DNA from: a virus
Reading direction: 5' to 3' (one strand)
Virus record (IMG/VR): IMGVR_UViG_3300042879_000409
Span: 1 to 31,574 of that record
Length of the DNA stretch: 31,574 bases
Below, piece by piece: positions 14,172 to 22,646 of the stretch. Numbering within the stretch: position 1 is the first letter of the stretch; the number at the start of each line of letters is the position of its first letter. The notes beneath the pieces were generated by a model. It did no database searches, was not told the origin of the DNA, and worked only from the letters and a program-made list of their open reading frames with translations. The position numbers and the translations under genes were made by a program.

Positions 14172-14709
14172 GGCTCTTCTTCCACTTCGCAACCGCTTCG
14201 GGAACGTCGTCACCCGCGACGTAGCGCAGATGCCACGGTTCGGACTGCACCTCCCAAGAGAAACCGTACAGATGCGCGTTCTTCAGCAGCCAATCCAACC
14301 GCTTCCCCGAGGCGTTCGCGACATCGACCGCGATCCCGAGGTTGTGGTTACTGGTCCCCGGAACAGCCATCGGAGCCATCTTCGGCTTCAGGTACCAAGC
14401 CTTCCCCTTGTAAATACGGGGAGTCTGCTTCATCCACTTCGGCTTCGGCTTGTCGGTGTAACGCTGATAGAACCCGTATTCCTGTGTCGCCAACGAACGA
14501 TAAGTATCTGCCTGAGAAGTCGGAGACAGGTCAATACCTTCGGCATTCGCAGCCTCGTCCATCGCCTCGTATGCGTCGGCTGCACAATGATGCAACTTTC
14601 CCTTGTGCTCAATCGTGCGGAGCAGATCATCGGGCAGTTCACCCGGCTTCGCGTCCTTCAGGTGCGAGCAGAGTTTGACCTTGACGACGGGATACGGAGT
14701 CTTAGCCAT
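14164..14709 (-). CDS. Endolysin, M15 (VanY-type) peptidase
   Basis: 181 residues. A helical N-terminal region is followed by the zinc peptidase core: S120-x-H122-x-x-G-x-A-x-D129 (GTSNHNLGIAVDVA) and E157-P-W-H160 near the end. These are the D-Ala-D-Ala/L-Ala-D-Glu peptidase residues (H122, D129 and H160 bind zinc; E157 is catalytic). It would cleave peptide stems of the cell wall. No signal peptide is visible, fitting holin-dependent release. No separate wall-binding domain is seen, though residues 1-90 may serve. Confidence 0.93.
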   Translation of the reverse strand: MAKTPYPVVKVKLCSHLKDAKPGELPDDLLRTIEHKGKLHHCAADAYEAMDEAANAEGIDLSPTSQADTYRSLATQEYGFYQRYTDKPKPKWMKQTPRIYKGKAWYLKPKMAPMAVPGTSNHNLGIAVDVANASGKRLDWLLKNAHLYGFSWEVQSEPWHLRYVAGDDVPEAVAKWKKSRG

Positions 14710-14715
14710 TTAGTT

Positions 14716-14970
14716 TCACTTCTTCCCGAATGCTTCGGAGATCTCTTCGGCGGTCAGTTCCCCGTCAGTCGATGCAGCGGCAAGCTTCTGGATGACCTGA
14801 ACGATCGCCATGAAGCCGGCGAGAAGCGCAGACTTCGCGACCGAGACACCGATGACCGCGCCACCCGTAACAGCAGGAAGAGCGTTCGCAAGGAACAGGG
14901 AGAACAAACGCTGCCCGAGATCAAGGAACTTAGCAACGGTGGCATTGGCTTTGAGGTTCATATCAGTCAT
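14716..14970 (-). CDS. Holin-like membrane protein
   Basis: 84 residues (MTDMNLKANATV). AGGAGGT lies 7 nt before this ATG; an ATG directly upstream is also possible. The protein has a Phe/Leu/Val-rich region about 15-60 with one or two membrane helices (LFSLFLANALPAVTGGAVIG, then ALLAGFMAIVQVI) and an acidic C-terminus (TDGELTAEEISEAF). Directly upstream of the endolysin, it probably forms the lesions that release it, or regulates timing with the preceding protein. Confidence 0.72.
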   Translation of the reverse strand: MTDMNLKANATVAKFLDLGQRLFSLFLANALPAVTGGAVIGVSVAKSALLAGFMAIVQVIQKLAAASTDGELTAEEISEAFGKK

Positions 14971-15133
14971 CATCCTTACCTCCTGCTCGTATGGATAACA
15001 GCAAGTGTAGCAACGTCGCACCACAGGTAATCCATAAGGCTTGCGACAGGGTGCTACCCGTCAGCGTCAAGAGGACGAGCGCGGTTCCCGCCCAGACCCA
15101 GACGTTCTCAACTAGATAATCTTTCCACTTCAC
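14963..15133 (-). CDS. Two-helix membrane protein, possible holin
   Basis: A 56-residue protein from a GTG that overlaps the previous stop (GTGA). It has two hydrophobic segments, about 11-25 (VWVWAGTALVLLTL) and 31-47 (QALWITCGATLLHLLLS), and a charged tail (RAGGKDDD). Size, two helices and position just before the endolysin fit a class II-like holin or an antiholin. The ribosome site of the following gene lies in its last codons. Confidence 0.7.
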   Translation of the reverse strand: MKWKDYLVENVWVWAGTALVLLTLTGSTLSQALWITCGATLLHLLLSIRAGGKDDD

Positions 15134-16035
15134 GGCTTGCTCCGAGGTGCTGGTACGACGAACAACATCGTACTAGCAGCGACAATCACCCTTCGCGTTT
15201 GCACGTCAATGTTTGACCCCAGCGGAACGTAATCGTCAAAGGTTCCCGAGAACAGATCGACAGTTGCCTCAAACTCTGCGCGGATCTCTACTGGTGCTTC
15301 CTGTACGGCTGCGATCAGTTCCTCGACTTCCTCTTCAGACAGTTCAGAAATGTCGGTGCTGAGTAGTTGTTGGGCTGCGATCTCGCCGGTCAAGGCGATC
15401 TGCGGAACCATTGTGGTGGTCATAGGAATGCTGGTCGTAGTGGTCGTGGTCTCGGGAACGGTCGTCGTGGTCGTTGTTGTGGAAGTGGTTTCGGGAACGG
15501 TCGTGGTGGTTGTGGTCAATTCTGTGGTCGTCGTAGACGGCTCAACAGTCGTGGTCGTTTCGGGAACGGTCGTCGTGGTGGTCGTGGTGGTCGTGGTGGT
15601 GGTCTCTGGAGGCGGAGGCGGAGGTGGGGGAGGTGGCGGAGCCTGCGTCGTCGTAGTGCTAGTAGTAGTTGTCTGTTCCGTCGTGGTCGTCTCGGGAACC
15701 GTCGTAGTACTACTACTTGTGGTGGTCTCAGGGACGGTGCTACTACTGGTAGTGGTTTCTGGCAACGTCGTCGATGAGGTCGTAGTCGCCACCGAAGCAC
15801 CATAAGACCAGACATACTCTTCGCCCGGGTCGCCATTCCGCCAAGCTTCACAATCCTGCCAAGACGGATACTTGCCAGCCTGATAGTCGGCTATCGGCTG
15901 AAACATCTGCCAAGACGTATCCGATTGGCACGTCCAAGCAATAGTCGATTCCGCCGAGGCTGGCGCGAACCAAGCCAGAACAGCAACAGGCGCGAAGATT
16001 AGGTAGCGAAGCCTTCTCTGGTTTCGCTTAGACAC
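15130..16035 (-). CDS. Secreted mucin-like Thr-rich protein
   Basis: 301 residues. A signal peptide (basic MSKRNQRRLR, hydrophobic core, ASA before E29) is followed by a small Trp-rich domain with two Cys at 36 and 62. Residues about 83-214 are nearly all Thr/Ser with repeated VPETTTT units and an 11-Pro run; the C-terminal 85 residues are helical and acidic (SELSEEEVEELIAAV) and end in a strand motif (FDDYVPLGSNIDVQTRR). Such Thr-rich linkers are typical of secreted actinobacterial, notably acidimicrobial, proteins. It precedes the lysis cassette and might act at the cell envelope or as a virion fibre; function unknown. Confidence 0.75.
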   Translation of the reverse strand: MSKRNQRRLRYLIFAPVAVLAWFAPASAESTIAWTCQSDTSWQMFQPIADYQAGKYPSWQDCEAWRNGDPGEEYVWSYGASVATTTSSTTLPETTTSSSTVPETTTSSSTTTVPETTTTEQTTTTSTTTTQAPPPPPPPPPPPETTTTTTTTTTTTVPETTTTVEPSTTTTELTTTTTTVPETTSTTTTTTTVPETTTTTTSIPMTTTMVPQIALTGEIAAQQLLSTDISELSEEEVEELIAAVQEAPVEIRAEFEATVDLFSGTFDDYVPLGSNIDVQTRRVIVAASTMLFVVPAPRSKP

Positions 16036-16285
16036 CTTCTGGCAACGGTGGTGCTACGAACTCATCAAGTTCAGCATCATACGTATCTTGGATACCAGCA
16101 TACTTACCTCGGAAGTTCGCGTGATACGAAGTCTGCAACCACGTTCCTGCAAGACCCAGCGAAGCGATGAACGCCTGACCGACAGGCTCACTCTCAGGAA
16201 AATCACCGCCACCACAGTCATCGTTACTCACGACGATGACCTGCTGAACGATGTTGTCGTCGTTTACTTGTGCGAAGTGTGCCAT
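16028..16285 (-). CDS. Conserved aquatic-phage small protein, unknown
   Basis: 85 residues, MAHFAQVNDDNIVQQVIVV onward, then FIASLGLAGTWLQTSYHA, FRGKYAGIQDTYD and a Pro-rich end. This pattern is widespread in cyanophages and other marine or freshwater phages, often near tail-fibre genes, with no assigned function. Its presence suggests an aquatic source. The stop overlaps the next gene by 8 nt. Confidence 0.75.
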   Translation of the reverse strand: MAHFAQVNDDNIVQQVIVVSNDDCGGGDFPESEPVGQAFIASLGLAGTWLQTSYHANFRGKYAGIQDTYDAELDEFVAPPLPEGV

Positions 16286-16297
16286 GTAAATCTTCCT

Positions 16298-17131
16298 TTA
16301 CGCTAGTACAAGAGTTCCGCTTGCGTCCCAAGCGTAATAAGTGTACGAACCATCTGTTCCTGTTGTCGGTGAACCTGTAGTTGAGATGGTGAAACCAGAT
16401 GCGTCAGCAGTTAGCCAACGCACTACAACTCGTCCTGACCCACCTGAACCGCCAGCCGCACTTGCCGCACTGCCACCGCCACCACCGCCACGGTTCGCGG
16501 TTGCATTTGAACCACCGCCACCAGACCCGCCGTTGCCAGCGTTCGTTCCAGCAGTGCCGCCAGTTGTTGAACCGCCACCACCTCCGCCACCAGCGTAAGA
16601 AATAGACGAACCCGTGTAGTTATTCGTTGACGCAGCGCCACCAGCGCCGCCCGTAGCACTGCTTCCGTTACCGCCAGTACCGCCCTTGCCACCACCACCG
16701 CCACCATTGGTGGTAGCACCAGAAGAACCGCCAGCGCTTCCTTGACCGCTCACCCCATCGCCACCACCTCCGACGCGACCGCCACCGCCACCAGAGCCAC
16801 CGTTACCACCAGTGGCACCACCATCGAAGGAAGATGCACCGCCACCACCGCCCATCGCACTCTGAAGGAAAGAACTTGGCGTTCCACTGCGCCCCACCTG
16901 ACCAGTAGCGGCACCGCCACCGCCAACAGTTACCGTGTATGTAGAACGACCGATAAGACCACTACCAGTAATCATCCCGCCACCGCCTCCACCACCACCA
17001 GCGACGTTCGTGCTTCCGTTCCCACCTCCACCACCAGCGACAATGAAGTATTCAACACTTAGCGTTTGTGGCGAAACGGGTGTCGTATTTTCAGTCAGTG
17101 ACGATACATAGCCCATGTAACTGCGAGTCAT
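16298..17131 (-). CDS. Polyglycine-rich tail adhesin-like protein (copy 2)
   Basis: 277 residues, overlapping the previous gene by 4 nt. It opens with MGYVSSLTENT, has a strand EYFIVAGGGGG, then long GGGGG-rich repeats with Ala, Asn and Thr, and the typical closing GGSGRVVVRWL, followed by an extra 40-residue C-terminal piece (TTGTDGSYTYYAWD). The shared GYVS start and GGSG-x-V-x-VR end suggest tandem duplication with copy 1. It probably forms the receptor-binding tip. Confidence 0.78.
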   Translation of the reverse strand: MTRSYMGYVSSLTENTTPVSPQTLSVEYFIVAGGGGGNGSTNVAGGGGGGGGMITGSGLIGRSTYTVTVGGGGAATGQVGRSGTPSSFLQSAMGGGGGASSFDGGATGGNGGSGGGGGRVGGGGDGVSGQGSAGGSSGATTNGGGGGGKGGTGGNGSSATGGAGGAASTNNYTGSSISYAGGGGGGGSTTGGTAGTNAGNGGSGGGGSNATANRGGGGGGSAASAAGGSGGSGRVVVRWLTADASGFTISTTGSPTTGTDGSYTYYAWDASGTLVLA

Positions 17132-18006
17132 ACCTTGAACCTCACATAAACGATTCCACTACCGCCATTGCCAGAAGCGTATGTAGCAAACCCGCCGCCT
17201 CCGCCACTGGCAGTATTAGCCGACGCAGATGTCGCATTGGCTGAGTTGTTAGCACCATTGCCACCGATGGATGAACCACCAGTTCCGCCGCTGGAAGACC
17301 CTGCGCCACCGCCTCCGCCGCCCTTGAATAAAGCAGACCCAGCAATAAATGTTGATACATCAACACCGGCGCCACCGTTTGCCCCTGTGTTTAGGGCTGA
17401 GTTGGCGCCAACAGCCCCAGCACCTCCGCCGCCACCGCCCGAAATCTGGGTAAATGTTCCTGACGCAAAACCTGTCCCGCCGCGATACCCATAGTCGTTA
17501 GTGAACTCAATGTCTAGGGCTGCGGCGCCGTTGATACCGCCACCAGTAGACGGACCAGTTGACGCTGTACCAATACCGCGTGAACCTCCGCCGCCACCAC
17601 TCATAACCCCGAGCGATCCAATAATCGTCGCAGACCCATTGGTGCCGTCAGTGTCGCTACCACCGCCAGCGCCACCTGCGCCGATAGTGATAGTCACGTT
17701 TGATGAGATGTACAGGGTCGTCAACAATCTGCCACCTGCGCCGCCGCCGCCAGCACCGAAACCACCAGCGGCTCGACCACCGCCCCCGCCTGCACCGCCC
17801 GACCAGGCATAGAGATCAAACAGCCCAGCCTTCGTGACAGTTAGTGTGCCCGTGCTGGTGAACGTCAGAAGCGTGTAGTTCACACCACCAACAGTGATAG
17901 ACGAACTGGTGCCGCCAGTCGCAATACCATCCGCATAACCACTGATTACAGGATTCTGCGAAATCTCGGTAGAGACGTAGCCGATCTGCCTTCTAGCAGT
18001 AGCCAT
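17128..18006 (-). CDS. Polyglycine-rich tail adhesin-like protein (copy 1)
   Basis: 292 residues. After an N-terminal segment with IGYVSTEIS and a beta domain ending TVTKAGLFDLYAWSGGAG, the protein is dominated by GGGGG blocks separated by short hydrophobic strands, and ends GGSGIVYVRF. This is the known glycine-rich tail-fibre domain (polyglycine-II-like sandwiches in receptor-binding tips such as T-even gp38 adhesins are an analogy). It shares N- and C-terminal motifs with the next gene. A host-surface binding role is likely. Confidence 0.78.
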   Translation of the reverse strand: MATARRQIGYVSTEISQNPVISGYADGIATGGTSSSITVGGVNYTLLTFTSTGTLTVTKAGLFDLYAWSGGAGGGGGRAAGGFGAGGGGAGGRLLTTLYISSNVTITIGAGGAGGGSDTDGTNGSATIIGSLGVMSGGGGGSRGIGTASTGPSTGGGINGAAALDIEFTNDYGYRGGTGFASGTFTQISGGGGGGAGAVGANSALNTGANGGAGVDVSTFIAGSALFKGGGGGGAGSSSGGTGGSSIGGNGANNSANATSASANTASGGGGGFATYASGNGGSGIVYVRFKV

Positions 18007-18008
18007 GA

Positions 18009-18371
18009 CTAAGCCTCAATACGGTTGACGAATCCGTGGATAGTGATGACGTTTGCGGAAGCAGCGAAAGCACGGACAATCAGCGGAGTCGCATTACCCT
18101 TGATTGGGAATCCGGGAACAATCGTGACCAAACCAGCCTCGGGCTGAATCGTCACCTCAATCAAGTCATCGGGCGAACTCACGCCACCCCACTCAACGGT
18201 GAGTTTCCGTGCCGTCGTATCCGTGTTCATGGCGTAAATCCAGATCTCGTCATACGTGGTCGCGGTCGCAGAACCAGTATGGATCGTGGTTCCCGGGGTC
18301 GCGGTAGCAGCGACCTTGATCGGACGACCATCCGTAGAACCAGAGAGCGTGAGTTTGCTGAACGTTGCCAC
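18009..18371 (-). CDS. Beta-rich tail/virion protein, unknown
   Basis: 120 residues, GTG start with AGGAG upstream. It is Thr/Ala/Ile-rich with repeated short strands (KLTVEWGGVSS, VTIQPEAGLVTIVPG). This is typical of small virion proteins found beside tail-tip and fibre genes. There is no Cys, signal peptide or membrane helix. No family is recognised. Confidence 0.65.
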   Translation of the reverse strand: MATFSKLTLSGSTDGRPIKVAATATPGTTIHTGSATATTYDEIWIYAMNTDTTARKLTVEWGGVSSPDDLIEVTIQPEAGLVTIVPGFPIKGNATPLIVRAFAASANVITIHGFVNRIEA

Positions 18372-18380
18372 TATCGACTC

Positions 18381-18647
18381 CTAACTGAATACCTGAACTT
18401 GGAGAACGTCTGCGCCAGCCGAGAACGGTTGCCAAGCGGAACCATCATAGTAGTAGAGGCTGTCGTCAGCGTCGATGTAGCAGAACATACCCTCAGCCAA
18501 TGTCGGCTCCCCTACACCACCGAACGCTGCGTCCCGAGCGGTCGTCGTGGCGAACCGCATGATCGTCTGATCCATCAGGTATGTGTTGACCTGAAGCGCG
18601 GTCAAGATCTGACCTGCGGTAAAGAGTTTCGCGCCTGCGCCAGCCAT
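18381..18647 (-). CDS. Small tail-associated protein
   Basis: 88 residues with the pattern GQILTALQVNTYLMDQT, FATTTARDAAF and DDSLYYYDGSAWQPF. This domain is familiar from tail-fibre and tail-tip regions of many phages, where it occurs alone or at the head of fibre proteins. AGGAGAACC precedes the ATG. Its exact role is unknown. Confidence 0.7.
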   Translation of the reverse strand: MAGAGAKLFTAGQILTALQVNTYLMDQTIMRFATTTARDAAFGGVGEPTLAEGMFCYIDADDSLYYYDGSAWQPFSAGADVLQVQVFS

Positions 18648-18664
18648 GGTTCTCCTATCTTATC

Positions 18665-19930
18665 TCAGGTGACTGCGTTGTTGCTGTCCAGAACACCGAA
18701 CACGGAGTCGTCCAGCGTAAACGGATTCAGAATGTAGGCATCCGACATGGCAACTTCTAGTCGATGGAAGTTCGGGGTTAGCAGTCTGGTCATGCGTTCC
18801 ACCGTCTGGAACCTGCTGACCGTAGCCGGAGTTCCGCCCTGATAGTTCCGTTCTACTGTGATCGTATCGCCCAACTCCAACTGGTTCATGGTGATGCGGT
18901 CGCCAGATGACTGGGCAGAAACCAGAACCACCATGTTGTCGAACCGATACGTTGGTTCCTTGTAGAGGGCGAGCAGGTCGTTTGCGAGGGTTAGGGCAGC
19001 AGCGTCCGAAGACAGCAGCAGATCCGACAAGGACAACGTAGAAATCCCGTATTCGGTCTGACTGGCTACGTCGTCTGCCACCTGCGGGATACCACCCTGA
19101 ACGGTGGTCACGATCTTGTTGTACAAGAACTCTTGACCGTAGAGAACGCTGAGTGCCTGATACTTGATACCAGAACCGTTATCGTCCGAGAAGTCTGCGA
19201 CTGAAGAGGCGAACGCTGCCGATACCCGGTCGGTGAACGTGAGCGTTCCATCACGAGCGATGAAGAACAAGCCTTGTTCCGCTTCCGCGATATCTTGCGC
19301 ATACGACAGGACGTTGCTGTTCTCGGGGATGACGTAGTTCCCGAGGGTCGCGGTTCCTGCGTCGATGTTCGTTGGATCGGAATAGTTCACCTCTGGCAGC
19401 GCCAGCAAGTAGTTCAGACGCGCACCAGACAGTTCTGTAGCCGGCGTGAGATCTGCCTCAGTAGCCGTGTTCGCCAGAAGCACGAAGTCATCCGCGCTGT
19501 TGATCACCACATCAGAAAGGTCGGTCGTCTTACCCGTGGCATACGATAGGTCAATATCGGTGATCCGTCCCTGAAAGATCGTTGCGGTGCCAAGCTTCAC
19601 GGTGACCTTACGGCGAGGCGTAACACCTGACTTATTGGTTATCGGATTCCAGTACGGGGAGGACTCGTTGATCGGGTCGAACCGTCGATCATTGTTGTTC
19701 AGGACAATAGAGCAGGTTCCCGCAGCGAACTGCTGCAACTGGTCGCTACGTCCTCTCGTGATGCTGATGCTCTTGACCAGCGCGGAAACGTCGTCACCGA
19801 GCAGAGTGCCATCCAGATAGTCATCGTCAAGAACGCCGAGGGTCGGGGAATCCAGCGTGAACTCGTTCACGGGGAAGCCCAACTCCATGAGCACCGTGAG
19901 AGTTTCCCCCCATGGCAAGGTTGTGGACAT
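18665..19930 (-). CDS. Minor tail protein (tail tip/hub-like)
   Basis: 421 residues directly after the tape measure, the usual place of distal tail or hub proteins. It has beta-rich segments such as ISITRGRSDQLQQFAAGTC and the CSIVLNNNDRRFDP motif common in actinophage minor tail proteins; a tail-hub-like middle (IFQGRITDIDLSYA) follows. A short motif occurs at both ends: FTLDSPTLGVLDD at 24-36 and FTLDDSVFGVLDS at 404-416. No enzymatic motif is seen. Confidence 0.82.
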   Translation of the reverse strand: MSTTLPWGETLTVLMELGFPVNEFTLDSPTLGVLDDDYLDGTLLGDDVSALVKSISITRGRSDQLQQFAAGTCSIVLNNNDRRFDPINESSPYWNPITNKSGVTPRRKVTVKLGTATIFQGRITDIDLSYATGKTTDLSDVVINSADDFVLLANTATEADLTPATELSGARLNYLLALPEVNYSDPTNIDAGTATLGNYVIPENSNVLSYAQDIAEAEQGLFFIARDGTLTFTDRVSAAFASSVADFSDDNGSGIKYQALSVLYGQEFLYNKIVTTVQGGIPQVADDVASQTEYGISTLSLSDLLLSSDAAALTLANDLLALYKEPTYRFDNMVVLVSAQSSGDRITMNQLELGDTITVERNYQGGTPATVSRFQTVERMTRLLTPNFHRLEVAMSDAYILNPFTLDDSVFGVLDSNNAVT

Positions 19931-22092
19931 TACGCCACCACTCCCTCAACCGTGATCGGAATGTAGCCGTTGATGCGTTCGTACTGCTTCAGGTAATCGA
20001 CGAACTCTCGGGCAACGGTCGCACCATCCGCCCCCATGCCAGCATTGATCGTCACATTAAACTCGTTCGCCACCCCAGCACCGCCAACAACGTCAAAGAA
20101 CGAAGTTGGGTCAATCGCCCCAACCATTCCCGCACCGACATAGGCAGGCAACTGACTGAGCGGAACAGGTGCAGCACCAGCACCACCACCCGCGCCCGTA
20201 GTGGTCGTGGTGACCGGCTTGCCGAACGCGCTCTCCCCGCGACGGATCGCCTCCTTGCTGAGACTCTTACGTAGAGCGTCCAACTCGCGCTCGGCTTCCG
20301 CCACCTGCAAGATGGCATCACGCTCACGCTCCAGCGCAGCGGTAACGCTGTCCGTCGCATCGACCTGACGCTTCTTCGCTTCATTGACCGCATCCAACGC
20401 CTCCTTGTAGGCATCGGATCCTTCCTTCGCACCGTTCACAATCTCGTCAAGTTGCTGTTCCGCGGTGGCGAGGTTACGGGTGGATTGACGCTGGCGGTCG
20501 GTTGCGTCCTTCACCCCCAACTTCGCTTCAGCCAACGCGATCTCACCCTTGCGGATCTCTGTAGCGTCTGCGTCTGGGGTCGCACGGAGTTCAGCCAGTT
20601 TCTTCTCCGCGTCACGAACCGCGAAGACAGCCTGCTCCACGTCGTAAGCAGAACGCTCAACGTCACGCTGGGCACGGTCAATCTCTTCCTGCTTGTCGGC
20701 AGCCCGGGCCGAATCACGACCATAACCTTGCGTAACGCGACGGAACTCTTCCTGCGCTCGGATCAGGTCATCATTCGCGCTGCGTAGTTCGGTCTGAGCC
20801 TGCGTGACTCCCTTCTGCGCATCACGGAAAGAACGGGAAGCAGACTCGTTCGCCTTCAGCGCGGAAGTGTATTCCTTGATCTGCTCCGCCACCGTCTTGA
20901 CTGCTTCACCACCACTCTTCTGCTCACGGCTGAACTGTCCGACCCGAAACGACGTAACACCGTATTGCGCAGCCAAACCTTGCAGACGACGGTTCTGCGT
21001 ATCGACTTGGTTCGTTGTGGTAGCCAGACGACTGTTCAGTTTCAGCACAGAGTTGGTGAGGTTGATGAAACGATCGCCAGCAGCGGTGAACACATCACCA
21101 TTGTTCAGCGCGCCATAGTACTTCTTGACCGCTTCTTCGCCCTGCCTGAACTTGGTGGTCAGGAACGCGACCCCAGCAGCCAACGCAGCGACTCCACCGA
21201 TAATCAAGCCGATCTTGCCTGCACTAATAGAAACCTCAAACGCTTTGGTTGCCGCTGCCGCGATAGCGGTCAACGTGGCATAGATCTTCATGGCGGCAGC
21301 AGCACCGAGGATCAACGTCGACAACGTTGCGACGGCAGCACCGAGCGCGACGATGGCTTCCGTGTTCCGACCGGCGAAAGAAGCGAATGACTGCAACGGC
21401 TTCAGCAGCGAGTTCACCGCAGGCAACAGCGCAGCACCGACAGTATCGGCAGCGTCTTCCAGCGTGTTCCGCAGGATCGCGAACTGACCAGAAACGGTTT
21501 GCGACGCAGCAGCGGTAGCACCACCGAACGTAGCGTTCAGTTCCGTGAAGATCTCGTCGAGCGACTGACCTTGCTTGATGTTGTCTGCCAACGCTGGCGA
21601 CAATGCGCGCAGACTCTTGAAGTTGTCGTTGTATGCCTTACCCAACGCATCGGTTACGGCGACCAGCGGAATACCTGTCGCAACCGATATGTCCATCGCC
21701 AAACGCAGATCACGCTGCGACTTGGACAGATCACCATTAGCCTGAACCAAACTCGCCAACGCCGGTCGCATTTCCTTGTTGTTAAACAAGGTGGTCATTT
21801 CTAGGCTGCGGAGATAGTCCTCGTTCGCCTTGATCTGATCTTCGGTCGCACCCGTGACGTTCCGTAACGAGTTGGCAAGCTTCTCGGATTCTTGCTGATC
21901 CTCAATGGCACCCTTGACAGCGAGACCAGCAGCAGCAGCCAAACCAGCCAACGCAGCAGCAGCAGGTATCGCAGCCTTCTGGATAGCGAACTGAACCTTG
22001 TCGGAGGTTGTCTTCAGCCTCTCAAACTCTTTGATCGCCTTCTCAATACCGCGAGGGTCAAAGACCGAGAAGATATTTACGCCAAGAGCCAT
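19930..22092 (-). CDS. Tape measure protein
   Basis: 720 residues; sets tail length and is expelled at infection. The N-terminal third carries the TMP-type helical domain (VTGATEDQIKANEDYLRSL, then MDISVATGIPLVAVTDALG). Hydrophobic Ala-rich stretches around residues 245-310 could insert into the host membrane. Residues about 395-610 form a long charged coiled coil (for example DAQKGVTQAQTELRSANDD). The end is Gly/Thr-rich. At roughly 0.15 nm per residue a tail near 100 nm is expected (inference from the known rule). Confidence 0.95.
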   Translation of the reverse strand: MALGVNIFSVFDPRGIEKAIKEFERLKTTSDKVQFAIQKAAIPAAAALAGLAAAAGLAVKGAIEDQQESEKLANSLRNVTGATEDQIKANEDYLRSLEMTTLFNNKEMRPALASLVQANGDLSKSQRDLRLAMDISVATGIPLVAVTDALGKAYNDNFKSLRALSPALADNIKQGQSLDEIFTELNATFGGATAAASQTVSGQFAILRNTLEDAADTVGAALLPAVNSLLKPLQSFASFAGRNTEAIVALGAAVATLSTLILGAAAAMKIYATLTAIAAAATKAFEVSISAGKIGLIIGGVAALAAGVAFLTTKFRQGEEAVKKYYGALNNGDVFTAAGDRFINLTNSVLKLNSRLATTTNQVDTQNRRLQGLAAQYGVTSFRVGQFSREQKSGGEAVKTVAEQIKEYTSALKANESASRSFRDAQKGVTQAQTELRSANDDLIRAQEEFRRVTQGYGRDSARAADKQEEIDRAQRDVERSAYDVEQAVFAVRDAEKKLAELRATPDADATEIRKGEIALAEAKLGVKDATDRQRQSTRNLATAEQQLDEIVNGAKEGSDAYKEALDAVNEAKKRQVDATDSVTAALERERDAILQVAEAERELDALRKSLSKEAIRRGESAFGKPVTTTTTGAGGGAGAAPVPLSQLPAYVGAGMVGAIDPTSFFDVVGGAGVANEFNVTINAGMGADGATVAREFVDYLKQYERINGYIPITVEGVVA

Positions 22093-22634
22093 TAGTTACC
22101 AGACCTAATGCGCTTCTCAACCAGCGCGTCTGCCGAGTCTATCGCCTTCGCTATTTCATCCTCAATGGCAGGCAGGATCTCCTTCGTGCGCGGGAACAGC
22201 ACGCGAGAACGATATCGACCCTGCACACTCTTACGAGCACGGTGCTTATCAAGGTTCTTCACGAACCTGTTGTTCGGACCAGCCACAGAACCAGCCGAGT
22301 CGTAGACCTGACCAGCACCATCCATCTGCTGGATACGCACCAATCCGACCATGCCATCCTTCATGGGCTTGGTTCCTACGACAGCCTTGACGCTTTTCAT
22401 AGCCTTCGCTGGTCGCCATCCCGGGAAGCGTGACTCACCCTTGCGTTCGTTGGTGGTATGCCACCGCTGGAGCGGAGGTTCCTTCCCGAAGTAGTATCCG
22501 ACTTCCCGAGCAAGCGGATCCGCCGAAGACTTCAGGCGAGCGACGATCTGCTTGTACATTTCCTTATCGTATTGACGTAACTGGCGCAAGGTTTCCACGA
22601 AACCTACGCTCTCCATCGTCACCTCAACAGTCAT
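22092..22634 (-). CDS. HK97 gp10-like tail component
   Basis: 180 residues. The N-terminal part (MESVGFVETLRQLRQYDKE) and following helix with ARLKSSADPLAREV resemble the HK97 gp10-like tail component family; the middle is basic and rich in aromatic residues, and the C-terminus is helical. In other phages this family usually precedes the tail tube gene; here it sits between chaperones and tape measure, so a tail-assembly role is likely but its exact part is uncertain. Stop and tape-measure start overlap as TAATG. Confidence 0.6.
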   Translation of the reverse strand: MTVEVTMESVGFVETLRQLRQYDKEMYKQIVARLKSSADPLAREVGYYFGKEPPLQRWHTTNERKGESRFPGWRPAKAMKSVKAVVGTKPMKDGMVGLVRIQQMDGAGQVYDSAGSVAGPNNRFVKNLDKHRARKSVQGRYRSRVLFPRTKEILPAIEDEIAKAIDSADALVEKRIRSGN

Positions 22635-22646
22635 GCGGTGATTGTA

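Noticed and set aside
15376-15800. Thr repeat DNA as a CRISPR or tandem-repeat array
   Set aside because: The periodicity is irregular and keeps one reading frame; no spacers or constant repeat unit are present.
15350-15805. Plus-strand frame encoding long Val runs
   Set aside because: It is the reverse complement of the Thr repeats (ACN/ACC codons read as GTN) of the secreted protein.
16341-17812. Plus-strand Pro-rich frames
   Set aside because: They mirror the Gly codons of the two polyglycine proteins on the minus strand.
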